This document shows, piece after piece, positions 7,846 to 14,868 of a DNA stretch of 64,000 bases. This stretch comes from Dethiosulfovibrio peptidovorans DSM 11002 (lineage in GTDB: Bacteria; Synergistota; Synergistia; Synergistales; Dethiosulfovibrionaceae). The notes under the pieces were generated by a model that had not been told where the DNA came from, did not search any database, and saw only the letters and a list, made by a program, of their open reading frames with translations. The translations under genes and the position numbers were made by a program. The stretch covers positions 1,960,501 through 2,024,500 of the forward strand of contig NZ_ABTR02000001.1 of assembly GCF_000172975.1 (NCBI RefSeq), given 5' to 3'. Positions within the stretch are counted from its first letter, which is position 1. Each line of letters begins with the position of its first letter.

Positions 7846-7891
7846 TCTATGTATACTTAAATTTTGTTATGACGATTGAGGAGGGGTAAGG

Positions 7892-8665
7892 GTGATCGAT
7901 CTTAACGAGTTTTTCGGTATGAAGGGCAAGGTGGCGTTAGTGACCGGATCGGCTTCAGGAATCGGTTTGGGGATATCTCGTTTTTTCGCAAATACCGGCG
8001 TGTCCGTTGCTATGTTCGATATAAATGGCGATGCCGGTCCGGCGAGGAGTGCCGAGATCGAAGGAGATTCTGAGTTTTTTCTGTGTGACGTGACCGATAG
8101 CGGTAGTTGTTCTTGCTGCATTGACGCTGCCTTGGAGAGGTTCGGGCGTATAGACGTATTGGTCAACTGCGCCGGTGTCGCGAGACGAAACGATGTGGTG
8201 GGGTTGAGCGAGAGCGATTGGGATCTGGCTCTCGGGGTGACGCTGAAAAGCGTATTCCTGATGTCTAAGTTCGTGGTTCCCCATATGAGGAGACAAGGCA
8301 GAGGTCGAATAGTCAACATAGGTTCTGGGTGGAGTTTCAAAGGAGGGCCTAAAGCCGTTTCATACTGTGCTGCCAAAGGAGGGGTTTGGAACATGACTAG
8401 GGCTATGGCCATAGATCTGGGACCGGACAACATAAACGTGAACTGCGTGTGTCCCGGAGATATCGATACCCCTATGTTAAAAAGCGAGTGCGAGCAGTTA
8501 GGTGGGGTGTACGACGAGAACTACAGAGAGGAGTGTTCTAAAAGGCCGATCAAAAGGCTGGGAACCCCGGAGGACGTGGCCAAATGTGTTTTCTTTCTAG
8601 CTAGCGACATGTCTCCTTGGGTGACCGGAAGTAGTTTGGTCGTCGATGGCGGCGGGATTGCATAG
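7892..8665 (+). CDS. short-chain dehydrogenase/reductase (SDR), probably NAD-dependent
   Basis: Classical SDR of 257 residues. It has the cofactor motif TGSASGIG near residue 18, NCAGVARR near 92, the catalytic Ser within NIGSGWS near 143, and the YxxxK motif SYCAAKGG near 155. CPGDIDTPM is the post-catalytic proline loop, and the C-terminus is the usual TGSSLVVDGGG. An Asp at the end of the second beta strand (MFDING) suggests NAD rather than NADP. It is the first gene of the operon, starting at a GTG after GAGGAGGGG. Family members oxidise alcohols, hydroxyacids or diols. The physiological substrate is unknown and would be linked to the GcvP-like proteins encoded next. Confidence 0.9.
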   Translation: MIDLNEFFGMKGKVALVTGSASGIGLGISRFFANTGVSVAMFDINGDAGPARSAEIEGDSEFFLCDVTDSGSCSCCIDAALERFGRIDVLVNCAGVARRNDVVGLSESDWDLALGVTLKSVFLMSKFVVPHMRRQGRGRIVNIGSGWSFKGGPKAVSYCAAKGGVWNMTRAMAIDLGPDNINVNCVCPGDIDTPMLKSECEQLGGVYDENYREECSKRPIKRLGTPEDVAKCVFFLASDMSPWVTGSSLVVDGGGIA

Positions 8666-8688
8666 ATTTTAACTTCAGGAGGTCTGTC

Positions 8689-10068
8689 ATGAAAAAAGTG
8701 TATCCCTATATACCGAACTCGGCACCGGAAGCACAGAAAGAGATGCTCGAGTATATAGGAGTCCAATCCATAGACGATTTGCTTGTCGACATACCGAAAG
8801 AACTTCGGATCAGAGGAGGTTTGAAGCTTCCCCGTCCATGTCTTTCGGAGGCGGAACTCCGTCGACATATGGACGGAATAATCGACAAAAACATCCCGGC
8901 AGGTAGGAGTATATCCTTTCTCGGAGCTGGTTGTTACAACCATCAGGTTCCGGCGGTGGTGGACGAGGTAGTCTCTTCAGCCGAGTTCCTGACAGCCTAT
9001 GCTGGCGAACCCTACGAGGATCACGGGCGTTTTCAGGCTCTCTTTGAATATCAGAGCATGATGGCCGAGCTTCTGGACGTGGATGTCTGTAACGTCCCGA
9101 CCTACGACGGAGCTCAGGCGGCTGCGACCTCGCTCAGAATGGCTTCCCGTGTTAGCGGTCGAAATGTGATCCTATTGGCTGGAGCTATCGATCCTGATCG
9201 CAGGGCGGTTATCGAAACGTATCTGGATCCGGTTCTTTCTGTCGAATATCTGGGTTACGACGAGAAAACAGGGCTGGTAAATCCAGCCGAACTGAAAGAG
9301 ATTTTGAACGATAAGGTCGCGGCGGTATACGTCGAGAATCCCTCCTTCCTGGGGTCGATTGAGGAAAGGGGAGCTTCTATAGCTCAAATTGCTCACGATG
9401 AGGGAGCGCTTTTCGTCGTATACGTCGATCCGAGTTCTCTGGGTGTTTTAACCCCTCCATCTCGATACGGGGCAGATATCTCCTGTGGAGATATCCAATC
9501 TTTGGGGATTCACATGAACTACGGTACCGGTGGCGGTTTTATAGCTACTAAAGACGATCCTCGGATAGTCGAGGAATATCCGTCAAGGCTGTTTAGTCTG
9601 GCTCCCACCTCCGGAGGGGAGTGGGGCTTCGGAGACGTCCTGTGGGAGAGGACCTCCTTCGCCAATAGGGAGACCGCTAAAGAATTCGTCGGAACCCACT
9701 CCGCCTTATGGGGAATCGGAGCTGGAGTATATCTGGCTACCATGGGACCTCGTGGAATGGAGGATCTCGGACGGGGCATAATGCAGCGTTCTCTCTATGC
9801 TAAAAAACGTCTTTCCGAAATTCCGGGGGTCTCTACCGATCGTTTCGGATCGGTGTCATTTAAGGAGTTCGTCGTCGATTTCAATCACACCGGGAAATGC
9901 GTGAAAGATATCAACGAGTATCTGTTGGGTAAGGGCATATTCGGAGGCAAAGATATCTCCTCGGATTTTAAAGAACTGGGGCAGTGTGCTCTCTTCTGCG
10001 TTACCGAGATGATAAGCGCCGAGGATATCGATTTTCTCGTGGAGACTCTACGGGATTGTCTAGGGTAA
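8689..10068 (+). CDS. GcvPA-like protein (glycine dehydrogenase alpha-subunit paralogue)
   Basis: The 459-residue protein aligns along its length with the alpha subunit of two-subunit glycine decarboxylase. It has an N-terminal YIPNSAPEAQKEMLEYIGVQSI, the SFLGAGCYNHQVPAVVDEVV stretch and the YDGAQAAATSLRMASR region, and keeps the PLP type I fold. The alpha subunit does not carry the PLP lysine. Two conserved stretches diverge. The canonical 'PYQPEISQG' after the TAY motif is replaced by AGEPYEDHG. The canonical 'QSLGLP-FGGP-GFFA' glycine-rich segment reads QSLGIHMNYGTGGGFIA. These sit near the active site in the known family, so substrate specificity may differ. It starts at ATG after CAGGAGGT, 23 bases after the SDR stop. 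'gcvPA' would be a family label, not a proven function. Confidence 0.82.
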   Translation: MKKVYPYIPNSAPEAQKEMLEYIGVQSIDDLLVDIPKELRIRGGLKLPRPCLSEAELRRHMDGIIDKNIPAGRSISFLGAGCYNHQVPAVVDEVVSSAEFLTAYAGEPYEDHGRFQALFEYQSMMAELLDVDVCNVPTYDGAQAAATSLRMASRVSGRNVILLAGAIDPDRRAVIETYLDPVLSVEYLGYDEKTGLVNPAELKEILNDKVAAVYVENPSFLGSIEERGASIAQIAHDEGALFVVYVDPSSLGVLTPPSRYGADISCGDIQSLGIHMNYGTGGGFIATKDDPRIVEEYPSRLFSLAPTSGGEWGFGDVLWERTSFANRETAKEFVGTHSALWGIGAGVYLATMGPRGMEDLGRGIMQRSLYAKKRLSEIPGVSTDRFGSVSFKEFVVDFNHTGKCVKDINEYLLGKGIFGGKDISSDFKELGQCALFCVTEMISAEDIDFLVETLRDCLG

Positions 10069-10084
10069 GCGGGGAGGTCTCGAT

Positions 10085-11656
10085 ATGAATAAAACCGCTA
10101 TGATCCGTAGATTTCACCAGGCGAGTTGGGATGAACCGATAATATTCGATCTCAGCGAACCAGGTCAGAGAGGGGTATTGGTGCCTGAGGCGGGGCCGAA
10201 GATAGAGGAATCCGTTGGAGATGGTCTCTCCGCCATCCCGGAATCCATGCGTCGCTCCGATATTCCGCTGTTGCCCGAGATGGGACAGCCTCAGGTGTTG
10301 CGACATTTCAACCATCTGGCCCAGGAGAACCTGGGAGCCGATTACAACGTCGACATAGGACAGGGGACCTGTACGATGAAGTACAGCCCTAAGGTCAACG
10401 AGATATTTGCAACTTCCTCTAAAATAGCCGATCTCCATCCCTATCAAGATGAATCAACCGTCCAAGGAGCTCTTGAGGTCATGTACCGCCTGGGGGAGTG
10501 TTTCAAGGAGATTTCCGGCCTGGACTGTTTCAGTCTTCAGCCTGGAGGTGGATCACACGGAGCTCTGGCGATGGCCACCGTAGTTCGTTCATATTTTAGG
10601 GATAGAGGCGAGGAGGATCGTAGAGACGAGGTGATAACCACTTTTTTCTCCCATCCCGCCGACGCGGCCGTTCCGATAGTGAAGGGGTTTAAGGTGGTCG
10701 TCCTTCCGCCCGATAAGGACGGTTTGCCCGATTTCGAAGCCTTTAAGGCCGCTTTATCCGATCGTACTGCCGCTATATTTTTCACCAATCCCGAGGACAC
10801 CGGTATATTCAACGGTCGTATAAAGGATTTCACCGGTTTGGCCAGGAAATTCGGTGCTCTATGTTGCTATGACCAGGCCAATGCCAACGGATTGCTCGGT
10901 ATCGCTCGGGCGAAAGAGGCCGATTTTGATCTCTCATTTTTCAATCTTCATAAGACTTTCTCATCCCCTCACGGATGTGGAGGTCCTGCAACAGGTCTGG
11001 TCGCTGCTAGGCAGTTCCTAGGGACTTACCTGCCCGCCCCTCTGGTCGTTAAAAAAGGAGACCGTTTTTCGCTGGACTGGGATATGCCTAAAAGCTGTGG
11101 GAAGATAAAGGCGTTTTACGGCACTCTTCCGGTTATCGTCAGGGCTTATGCCTGGATTATGAGCCTAGGAGCCGAAGGTCTGAACGAGGCCTCCAGGGTA
11201 GCCATTCTCAACAATAACTATGTTATGAAAAAGCTTCTCTCCATAAAGGGCTGTTCCATCTCCTTTCCCGATCATGCTCCGAGAATAGAACAAGCGAGGT
11301 ACAGCTGGAGAAAACTCAAAGAGGACACGGGGTTCGGCACCGAGGACGTTCAGCGTCGTATAGCTGACTTCGGAACCCATTACTGGTCCAGTCACGAACC
11401 CTGGGTTATCCCCGAACCCTTTACAGTCGAACCGAGCGAGTCCTATTCAAAGGCCGATCTCGACGAGTTCTGTGCCATATTGGAACGGATCTCCCAAGAG
11501 TGTTACGACGATCCCGATACTATACGACATGCTCCGCATAATAGCACCATACACCACGTGGATCACGACGTTTTGGACGATCCCGATCTTTGGGCCATAA
11601 CCTGGAGATCCTACAAAAAGAAATACGACGGCTATTTTGAGAGAAGGAAAGATTGA
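10085..11656 (+). CDS. GcvPB-like protein (PLP-binding glycine dehydrogenase beta-subunit paralogue)
   Basis: The 523-residue type I PLP protein has GcvPB hallmarks: GTCTMKYSPKVNE near 95, HPYQDESTVQGALEVMY near 118, LQPGGGSHGAL near 151, and the PLP-lysine motif NLHKTFSSPHG with Lys290. It departs from glycine decarboxylase at several otherwise conserved places. The 'AHGTNPASA' loop reads SHPADAA, 'PLGSCTMKYNP' reads IGQGTCTMKYSP, 'HGGGGPG' reads HGCGGPATG, the 'HEFV' motif is replaced near IEQARYSWRKL, and GFHPPT-YFP reads GTHYWSSHEPWVIPEP. It is longer than the usual 480-490 residues. Together with the GcvPA-like protein it would form an alpha2-beta2 enzyme, possibly a decarboxylase for another amino acid. 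No GcvH or GcvT acceptor is encoded nearby. A strong hairpin follows the stop. Confidence 0.82.
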   Translation: MNKTAMIRRFHQASWDEPIIFDLSEPGQRGVLVPEAGPKIEESVGDGLSAIPESMRRSDIPLLPEMGQPQVLRHFNHLAQENLGADYNVDIGQGTCTMKYSPKVNEIFATSSKIADLHPYQDESTVQGALEVMYRLGECFKEISGLDCFSLQPGGGSHGALAMATVVRSYFRDRGEEDRRDEVITTFFSHPADAAVPIVKGFKVVVLPPDKDGLPDFEAFKAALSDRTAAIFFTNPEDTGIFNGRIKDFTGLARKFGALCCYDQANANGLLGIARAKEADFDLSFFNLHKTFSSPHGCGGPATGLVAARQFLGTYLPAPLVVKKGDRFSLDWDMPKSCGKIKAFYGTLPVIVRAYAWIMSLGAEGLNEASRVAILNNNYVMKKLLSIKGCSISFPDHAPRIEQARYSWRKLKEDTGFGTEDVQRRIADFGTHYWSSHEPWVIPEPFTVEPSESYSKADLDEFCAILERISQECYDDPDTIRHAPHNSTIHHVDHDVLDDPDLWAITWRSYKKKYDGYFERRKD

Positions 11657-11660
11657 TTCT

Positions 11661-11708
11661 CGGCCTTTGGACGTGGGTTTCGGTTCACGTCCAAAGGCCG
11701 TTCTTCTT
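11661..11708 (+). terminator. intrinsic terminator or attenuator inside the operon
   Basis: 15-bp perfect stem CGGCCTTTGGACGTG/CACGTCCAAAGGCCG (11661-11675 with 11686-11700), 10-base loop, tail TTCTTCTTT. It begins 5 bases after the GcvPB-like stop and 29 bases before the next start. The tail is interrupted by C, so read-through to the AcoX-like gene is likely. Confidence 0.8.
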
Positions 11709-11728
11709 TAGAAAAGAGGAGTGATGCT

Positions 11729-12847
11729 TTGAAAACCGTCGGTTTTATAGTCAACCCCGTCGCAGGAATGGGAGGGGCGGTGGGACTAAAGGGAACCGAT
11801 GGCCCGGAGATCCTGGAGCGGGCCATCGCTTTGGGTGCTGTCCCTAAGGCGAAGGAAAGGGCGATCTCAGTCCTGAGAGGATTGATAGATCTCAATGGGG
11901 TTCGATGGATAACCTGTCCCGGTCCTATGGGTGAGGAGGCGTTTCTGTCTTTAGGCATGGATTTTGAGGTGTTAGGCGGCGATTTCGCAATTCCCACGAC
12001 CGGTCGAGATACCGCTTTCGCGATCGAAAAAATGATCGAGATGAACGTGGATCTTCTGAGTTTTGTCGGAGGGGACGGTACAGCCAGAGACGTAGCGTCC
12101 GTAATTGGAGATCGAATACCGGTCGTAGGGATTCCCGGCGGGGTTAAGTTGCACTCCGCGGTTTTCGCGAAGACTCCGCTGAAAGCGGGGGAAATACTCG
12201 AGAGATATATCAGGGGGAGGATAGACGACTTTCGTCTTGCCGAGGTGATGGACATAGATGAAAAAGCGTTCAGAGATGGGAGACTGTCCGCCAGCCTTTA
12301 CGGATATATGAGAGTCCCGGTATCACCGGAGGGCATGCAGTCTAAGAAGTCGGGAAGACACAGAGAGTCGTCGTCCTTCCGATTGAAGGAACTAGCCTGT
12401 TACGTCGCTTCTTCCATGGATGAAGACGTCATATATCTACTTGGGTCGGGGTCCACCGTTAAGGGGCTTTCAGACTATCTCGGTATCGACGGAACCTTGC
12501 TCGGCGTCGATGCCGTCATAGGAGGAAGGATGATCGGCAAGGATATGACCGAGGAAGAGATAAGGAAAGCGATCGAAGCTACCTCCCTCAGGGTAGCCAT
12601 GATTCTCTCTCCAATAGGAGGTCAGGGATTTCTGTTGGGAAGAGGAAACCAACAGCTTAGTCCCGATATCGTTCGTTCCGTAGGAAAGGAGGGGATATCG
12701 GTTATAGCAACCCCTGAAAAAATGGAGGCACTTTTCGGAAAACCTCTGCTGGTAGATACGGGGGACCGAGAGCTGGACGAAGATCTGAAGGGATTTGTGT
12801 CGGTTATAGTCGGAGACAGCAGAGAGCTTATATGGCCTTTGGAATGA
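11729..12847 (+). CDS. AcoX-type ATP-NAD kinase-family protein
   Basis: The 372-residue protein has the NAD kinase fold. It starts KTVGFIVNPVAGMGG and carries a KGTDGPEILERAIALG segment typical of the AcoX branch. It has the nucleotide-binding GGDGTARD motif near 114-121 and the IPGGVKLHSAVFAKTP stretch. The C-terminal half contains a second glycine-rich unit (SPIGGQGFLLGRGNQQLSP). AcoX proteins occur in acetoin-catabolic and amino-acid-reductase gene clusters. Their exact reaction is not well defined, and kinase activity on NAD is inferred from fold. It starts at a TTG with AAGAGGAG 7 bases upstream. Its place between the GcvP-like pair and the antiporter links it to the same pathway. Confidence 0.85.
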   Translation: MKTVGFIVNPVAGMGGAVGLKGTDGPEILERAIALGAVPKAKERAISVLRGLIDLNGVRWITCPGPMGEEAFLSLGMDFEVLGGDFAIPTTGRDTAFAIEKMIEMNVDLLSFVGGDGTARDVASVIGDRIPVVGIPGGVKLHSAVFAKTPLKAGEILERYIRGRIDDFRLAEVMDIDEKAFRDGRLSASLYGYMRVPVSPEGMQSKKSGRHRESSSFRLKELACYVASSMDEDVIYLLGSGSTVKGLSDYLGIDGTLLGVDAVIGGRMIGKDMTEEEIRKAIEATSLRVAMILSPIGGQGFLLGRGNQQLSPDIVRSVGKEGISVIATPEKMEALFGKPLLVDTGDRELDEDLKGFVSVIVGDSRELIWPLE

Positions 12848-12883
12848 TGGTTGAATGTGAACTTGGTTGGGAGGTATTTAAGG

Positions 12884-14440
12884 ATGGAATCTGTCGGATA
12901 CGGATTATGGGCGGTATTGCCGCCTTTGGTCGCCATAATACTGTGTTTCAGGACCAAGATGGTCCTTCCGTCGCTTTTTGCCGGGCTTTTTACCGGAGCG
13001 GTTATAGTATCGCACGGTAATGTCCTCGCAGGTATCGGATACTCTCTTGAGACGATCGTCGATAACATGGTGGATCCATGGAACGCGAGATTGCTGCTTT
13101 TTACTTTTTTCATGGGAGTAGGGATATCCTTCATATGGAGGCTGGGAGGCAGCTTTGCATTGGCGGATCAGGCCAAGAAGAGGATAAAGACCAGAAGATC
13201 GGTCTGTCTCGGTACCTGGCTTTTGGGAATGGGCACATCCATCAACGATTGTCTGGTCGCCGCCGTCGATGGCAACGTCTTCAGGGATATCTGCAAGGAG
13301 TACAGGGTCTCTTCCGAGAAATTTTCATACGTTCTAGATTCCACAGCCGCTCCGGCCGCCGCTCTCTTCATATCCGATTGGGTTGCCTACCAGATAGGGA
13401 TGATTCAACAGGGATTGGATATCGCCGGAATAACTACCATAAAACCTGTGGAGGCTTACGTTAAGACCATTCCGTTCAACCTCTATTCCATATTTACGTT
13501 GTTTTTCGTTGGAGTTCTTATGTATACGGGCAAGGACTATGGACCGATGTTAAAGGCGGAGATGAGGGCTATCTCTACGGGTAAGTTCAACCGGGATGGA
13601 GCCGTACCGATGTTGGACGTAGGGTCTGAGCTGGGAGAACCTATAAAGACCAACCCGATGATTATAACATTCGTACTGCCCCTTGTAGCGGCTTTCGTGG
13701 TTATTCTAGCGGGGCTTTACTGGACCGGAAGGAGCGGAACCTCTCTTATGGGGGTTTTGGAGAATTCGGATGCGTCGATAGCCTTGCTTTGGGGAGCCTT
13801 TGCTATGGCGGCGACGGGGGTAGCACTGGCTCTTACGACGAGAATAATGGACTTCAAGGACGCTATGGATACCTTCGTAGATGGTTTTAAACTGATGGTC
13901 TTGACCGCCTCCATATTGGTGATGGCATGGTCCCTTGGTGCGATAACGAAGGAGATGGGGTTGGCTCAATTCATAATAGAAAAAATCGGAATGGAGTTAC
14001 CCTTCGTGGTGCTTCCAGTGATTATCTTCTTGCTCTCTATATTAATAGCTTTTGCCACCGGGACATCTTGGGGAACCATGGCCATCATGACTCCCTTGGC
14101 TATTCCCCTCGCTTACAACATAACGGGGGATCCCTCGACATCGTCCGCCATTGCCGGTGTGGTTCTGTCCGGTGCTATATTCGGAGATCACTGTTCACCG
14201 ATATCCGATACAACCGTGATGTCTTCTATCTTTTCCGGAGCCGATCATATAGATCATGTAGCCACCCAGTTACCCTACGCCATTACCGTAGCTGTGGTGG
14301 TGTTGTCCATGTACATCTTATACGGGGCTTTCAGGATCTCTCCTGCGGTTTTAATACCTATAGGCATGGTCTTGCTATTGTTGCTGCAGAAACTCCTTCA
14401 CGTGGGGTACTTGAGAGGTTTGAGAATGAGTGAATCTTAG
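12884..14440 (+). CDS. NhaC-family Na+/H+ antiporter-type transporter
   Basis: The 518-residue polytopic membrane protein has about 11-12 hydrophobic segments. NhaC-superfamily hallmarks include FATGTSWGTMAIMTPLAIPLA near 395 and GDHCSPISDTTVMSS near 430, the most conserved block of the family. The family exchanges Na+ for H+ or, as in the malate/lactate type (MleN), couples Na+ to organic-acid movement. Since it ends a catabolic-looking operon, it may export an acidic product or import the substrate. The preferred start is ATG 12884 after GGGAGG; the TTG at 12851 would add 11 residues without a clear site. A terminator follows 18 bases after the stop. Confidence 0.88.
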   Translation: MESVGYGLWAVLPPLVAIILCFRTKMVLPSLFAGLFTGAVIVSHGNVLAGIGYSLETIVDNMVDPWNARLLLFTFFMGVGISFIWRLGGSFALADQAKKRIKTRRSVCLGTWLLGMGTSINDCLVAAVDGNVFRDICKEYRVSSEKFSYVLDSTAAPAAALFISDWVAYQIGMIQQGLDIAGITTIKPVEAYVKTIPFNLYSIFTLFFVGVLMYTGKDYGPMLKAEMRAISTGKFNRDGAVPMLDVGSELGEPIKTNPMIITFVLPLVAAFVVILAGLYWTGRSGTSLMGVLENSDASIALLWGAFAMAATGVALALTTRIMDFKDAMDTFVDGFKLMVLTASILVMAWSLGAITKEMGLAQFIIEKIGMELPFVVLPVIIFLLSILIAFATGTSWGTMAIMTPLAIPLAYNITGDPSTSSAIAGVVLSGAIFGDHCSPISDTTVMSSIFSGADHIDHVATQLPYAITVAVVVLSMYILYGAFRISPAVLIPIGMVLLLLLQKLLHVGYLRGLRMSES

Positions 14441-14457
14441 GATAACGATTTAAAACA

Positions 14458-14489
14458 AAAAGGCCCTCCATTTTTCATGGAAGGCCTTT
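14458..14489. terminator. bidirectional intrinsic terminator
   Basis: AAAAGGCC...GGCCTTT hairpin with an inner TCCAT/ATGGA stem around TTTTC. On the minus strand the tail reads TTTTTGTTTT, an excellent U tract for the tRNA-Gln/Glu transcript. On the plus strand a short TTT ends the NhaC-type transcript. Confidence 0.85.
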
Positions 14490-14495
14490 AACTTT

Positions 14496-14571
14496 TGGCA
14501 GTCCCTAGGGGGTTCGAACCCCTGTTACCGGGCTGAGAACCCGGCGTCCTAGACCACTAGACGAAGGGACC
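14496..14571 (-). tRNA. tRNA-Glu (anticodon CTC)
   Basis: 76-nt gene on the minus strand. The sequence begins GGTCCCTTCGTCTAG. The anticodon stem CCGGG/CCCGG encloses TTCTCAG with anticodon CTC; T arm is AGGGGTTCGAACCCCT; the CCA end is encoded. It lies 3 bases downstream of tRNA-Gln in the same transcript. Confidence 0.96.
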
Positions 14572-14574
14572 ATT

Positions 14575-14648
14575 TGGCTGGGGAACAGGGATTCGAACCC
14601 CGATTACCTGATCCAGAGTCAGGCGTCCTGCCGTTGGACGATTCCCCA
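14575..14648 (-). tRNA. tRNA-Gln (anticodon CTG)
   Basis: 74-nt gene on the minus strand. The acceptor strand starts TGGGGAA and pairs with TTCCCCA. The anticodon stem CCTGA/TCAGG encloses CTCTGGA with anticodon CTG; T arm is CGGGGTTCGAATCCCTG; CCA is encoded. It is first in the two-tRNA unit. Confidence 0.96.
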
Positions 14649-14682
14649 ATGGTCGACCGAGCTTCAGCCCGGTGCGAGAGGT

Positions 14683-14711
14683 ATAATACCATGGAGGTTG
14701 GATGTTCGCAA
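14683..14711 (-). promoter_or_regulatory. sigma-70 promoter of the tRNA-Gln/Glu unit
   Basis: On the minus strand: TTGCGA (14711-14706), 17-base spacer, TATTAT (14688-14683), 35 bases upstream of tRNA-Gln. Confidence 0.8.
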
Positions 14712-14761
14712 CCCCGGAATAAATATCAAAATAGTCTCTTTTTTGGACGTACTTCTCCTCT

Positions 14762-14789
14762 TTTACGAAAGCGGCTGTATGGCTATAAT
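14762..14789 (+). promoter_or_regulatory. candidate promoter of the aldolase-like gene
   Basis: TTTACG (14762-14767), 16-base spacer, perfect TATAAT (14784-14789). Transcription would begin near 14796. That makes the in-frame starts at 14698-14788 unusable and favours ATG 14869. Confidence 0.6.
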
Positions 14790-14868
14790 GTCAAAAGAGG
14801 AACGAAGTATTTGGAACGTCTATTTCAGCGTACCTCTAAAAACAAAAGTTCTCAGTGAGGTTGTCCCG

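Noticed and set aside
7829-7891. Glycine riboswitch before the SDR/GcvP-like operon
   Set aside because: The leader from the predicted start is about 55 bases and lacks the conserved tandem-aptamer sequence.
14574-14858. 94-codon plus-strand frame across the tRNA-Gln gene
   Set aside because: It runs through the antisense of a tRNA and its promoter, and has no recognisable protein features.
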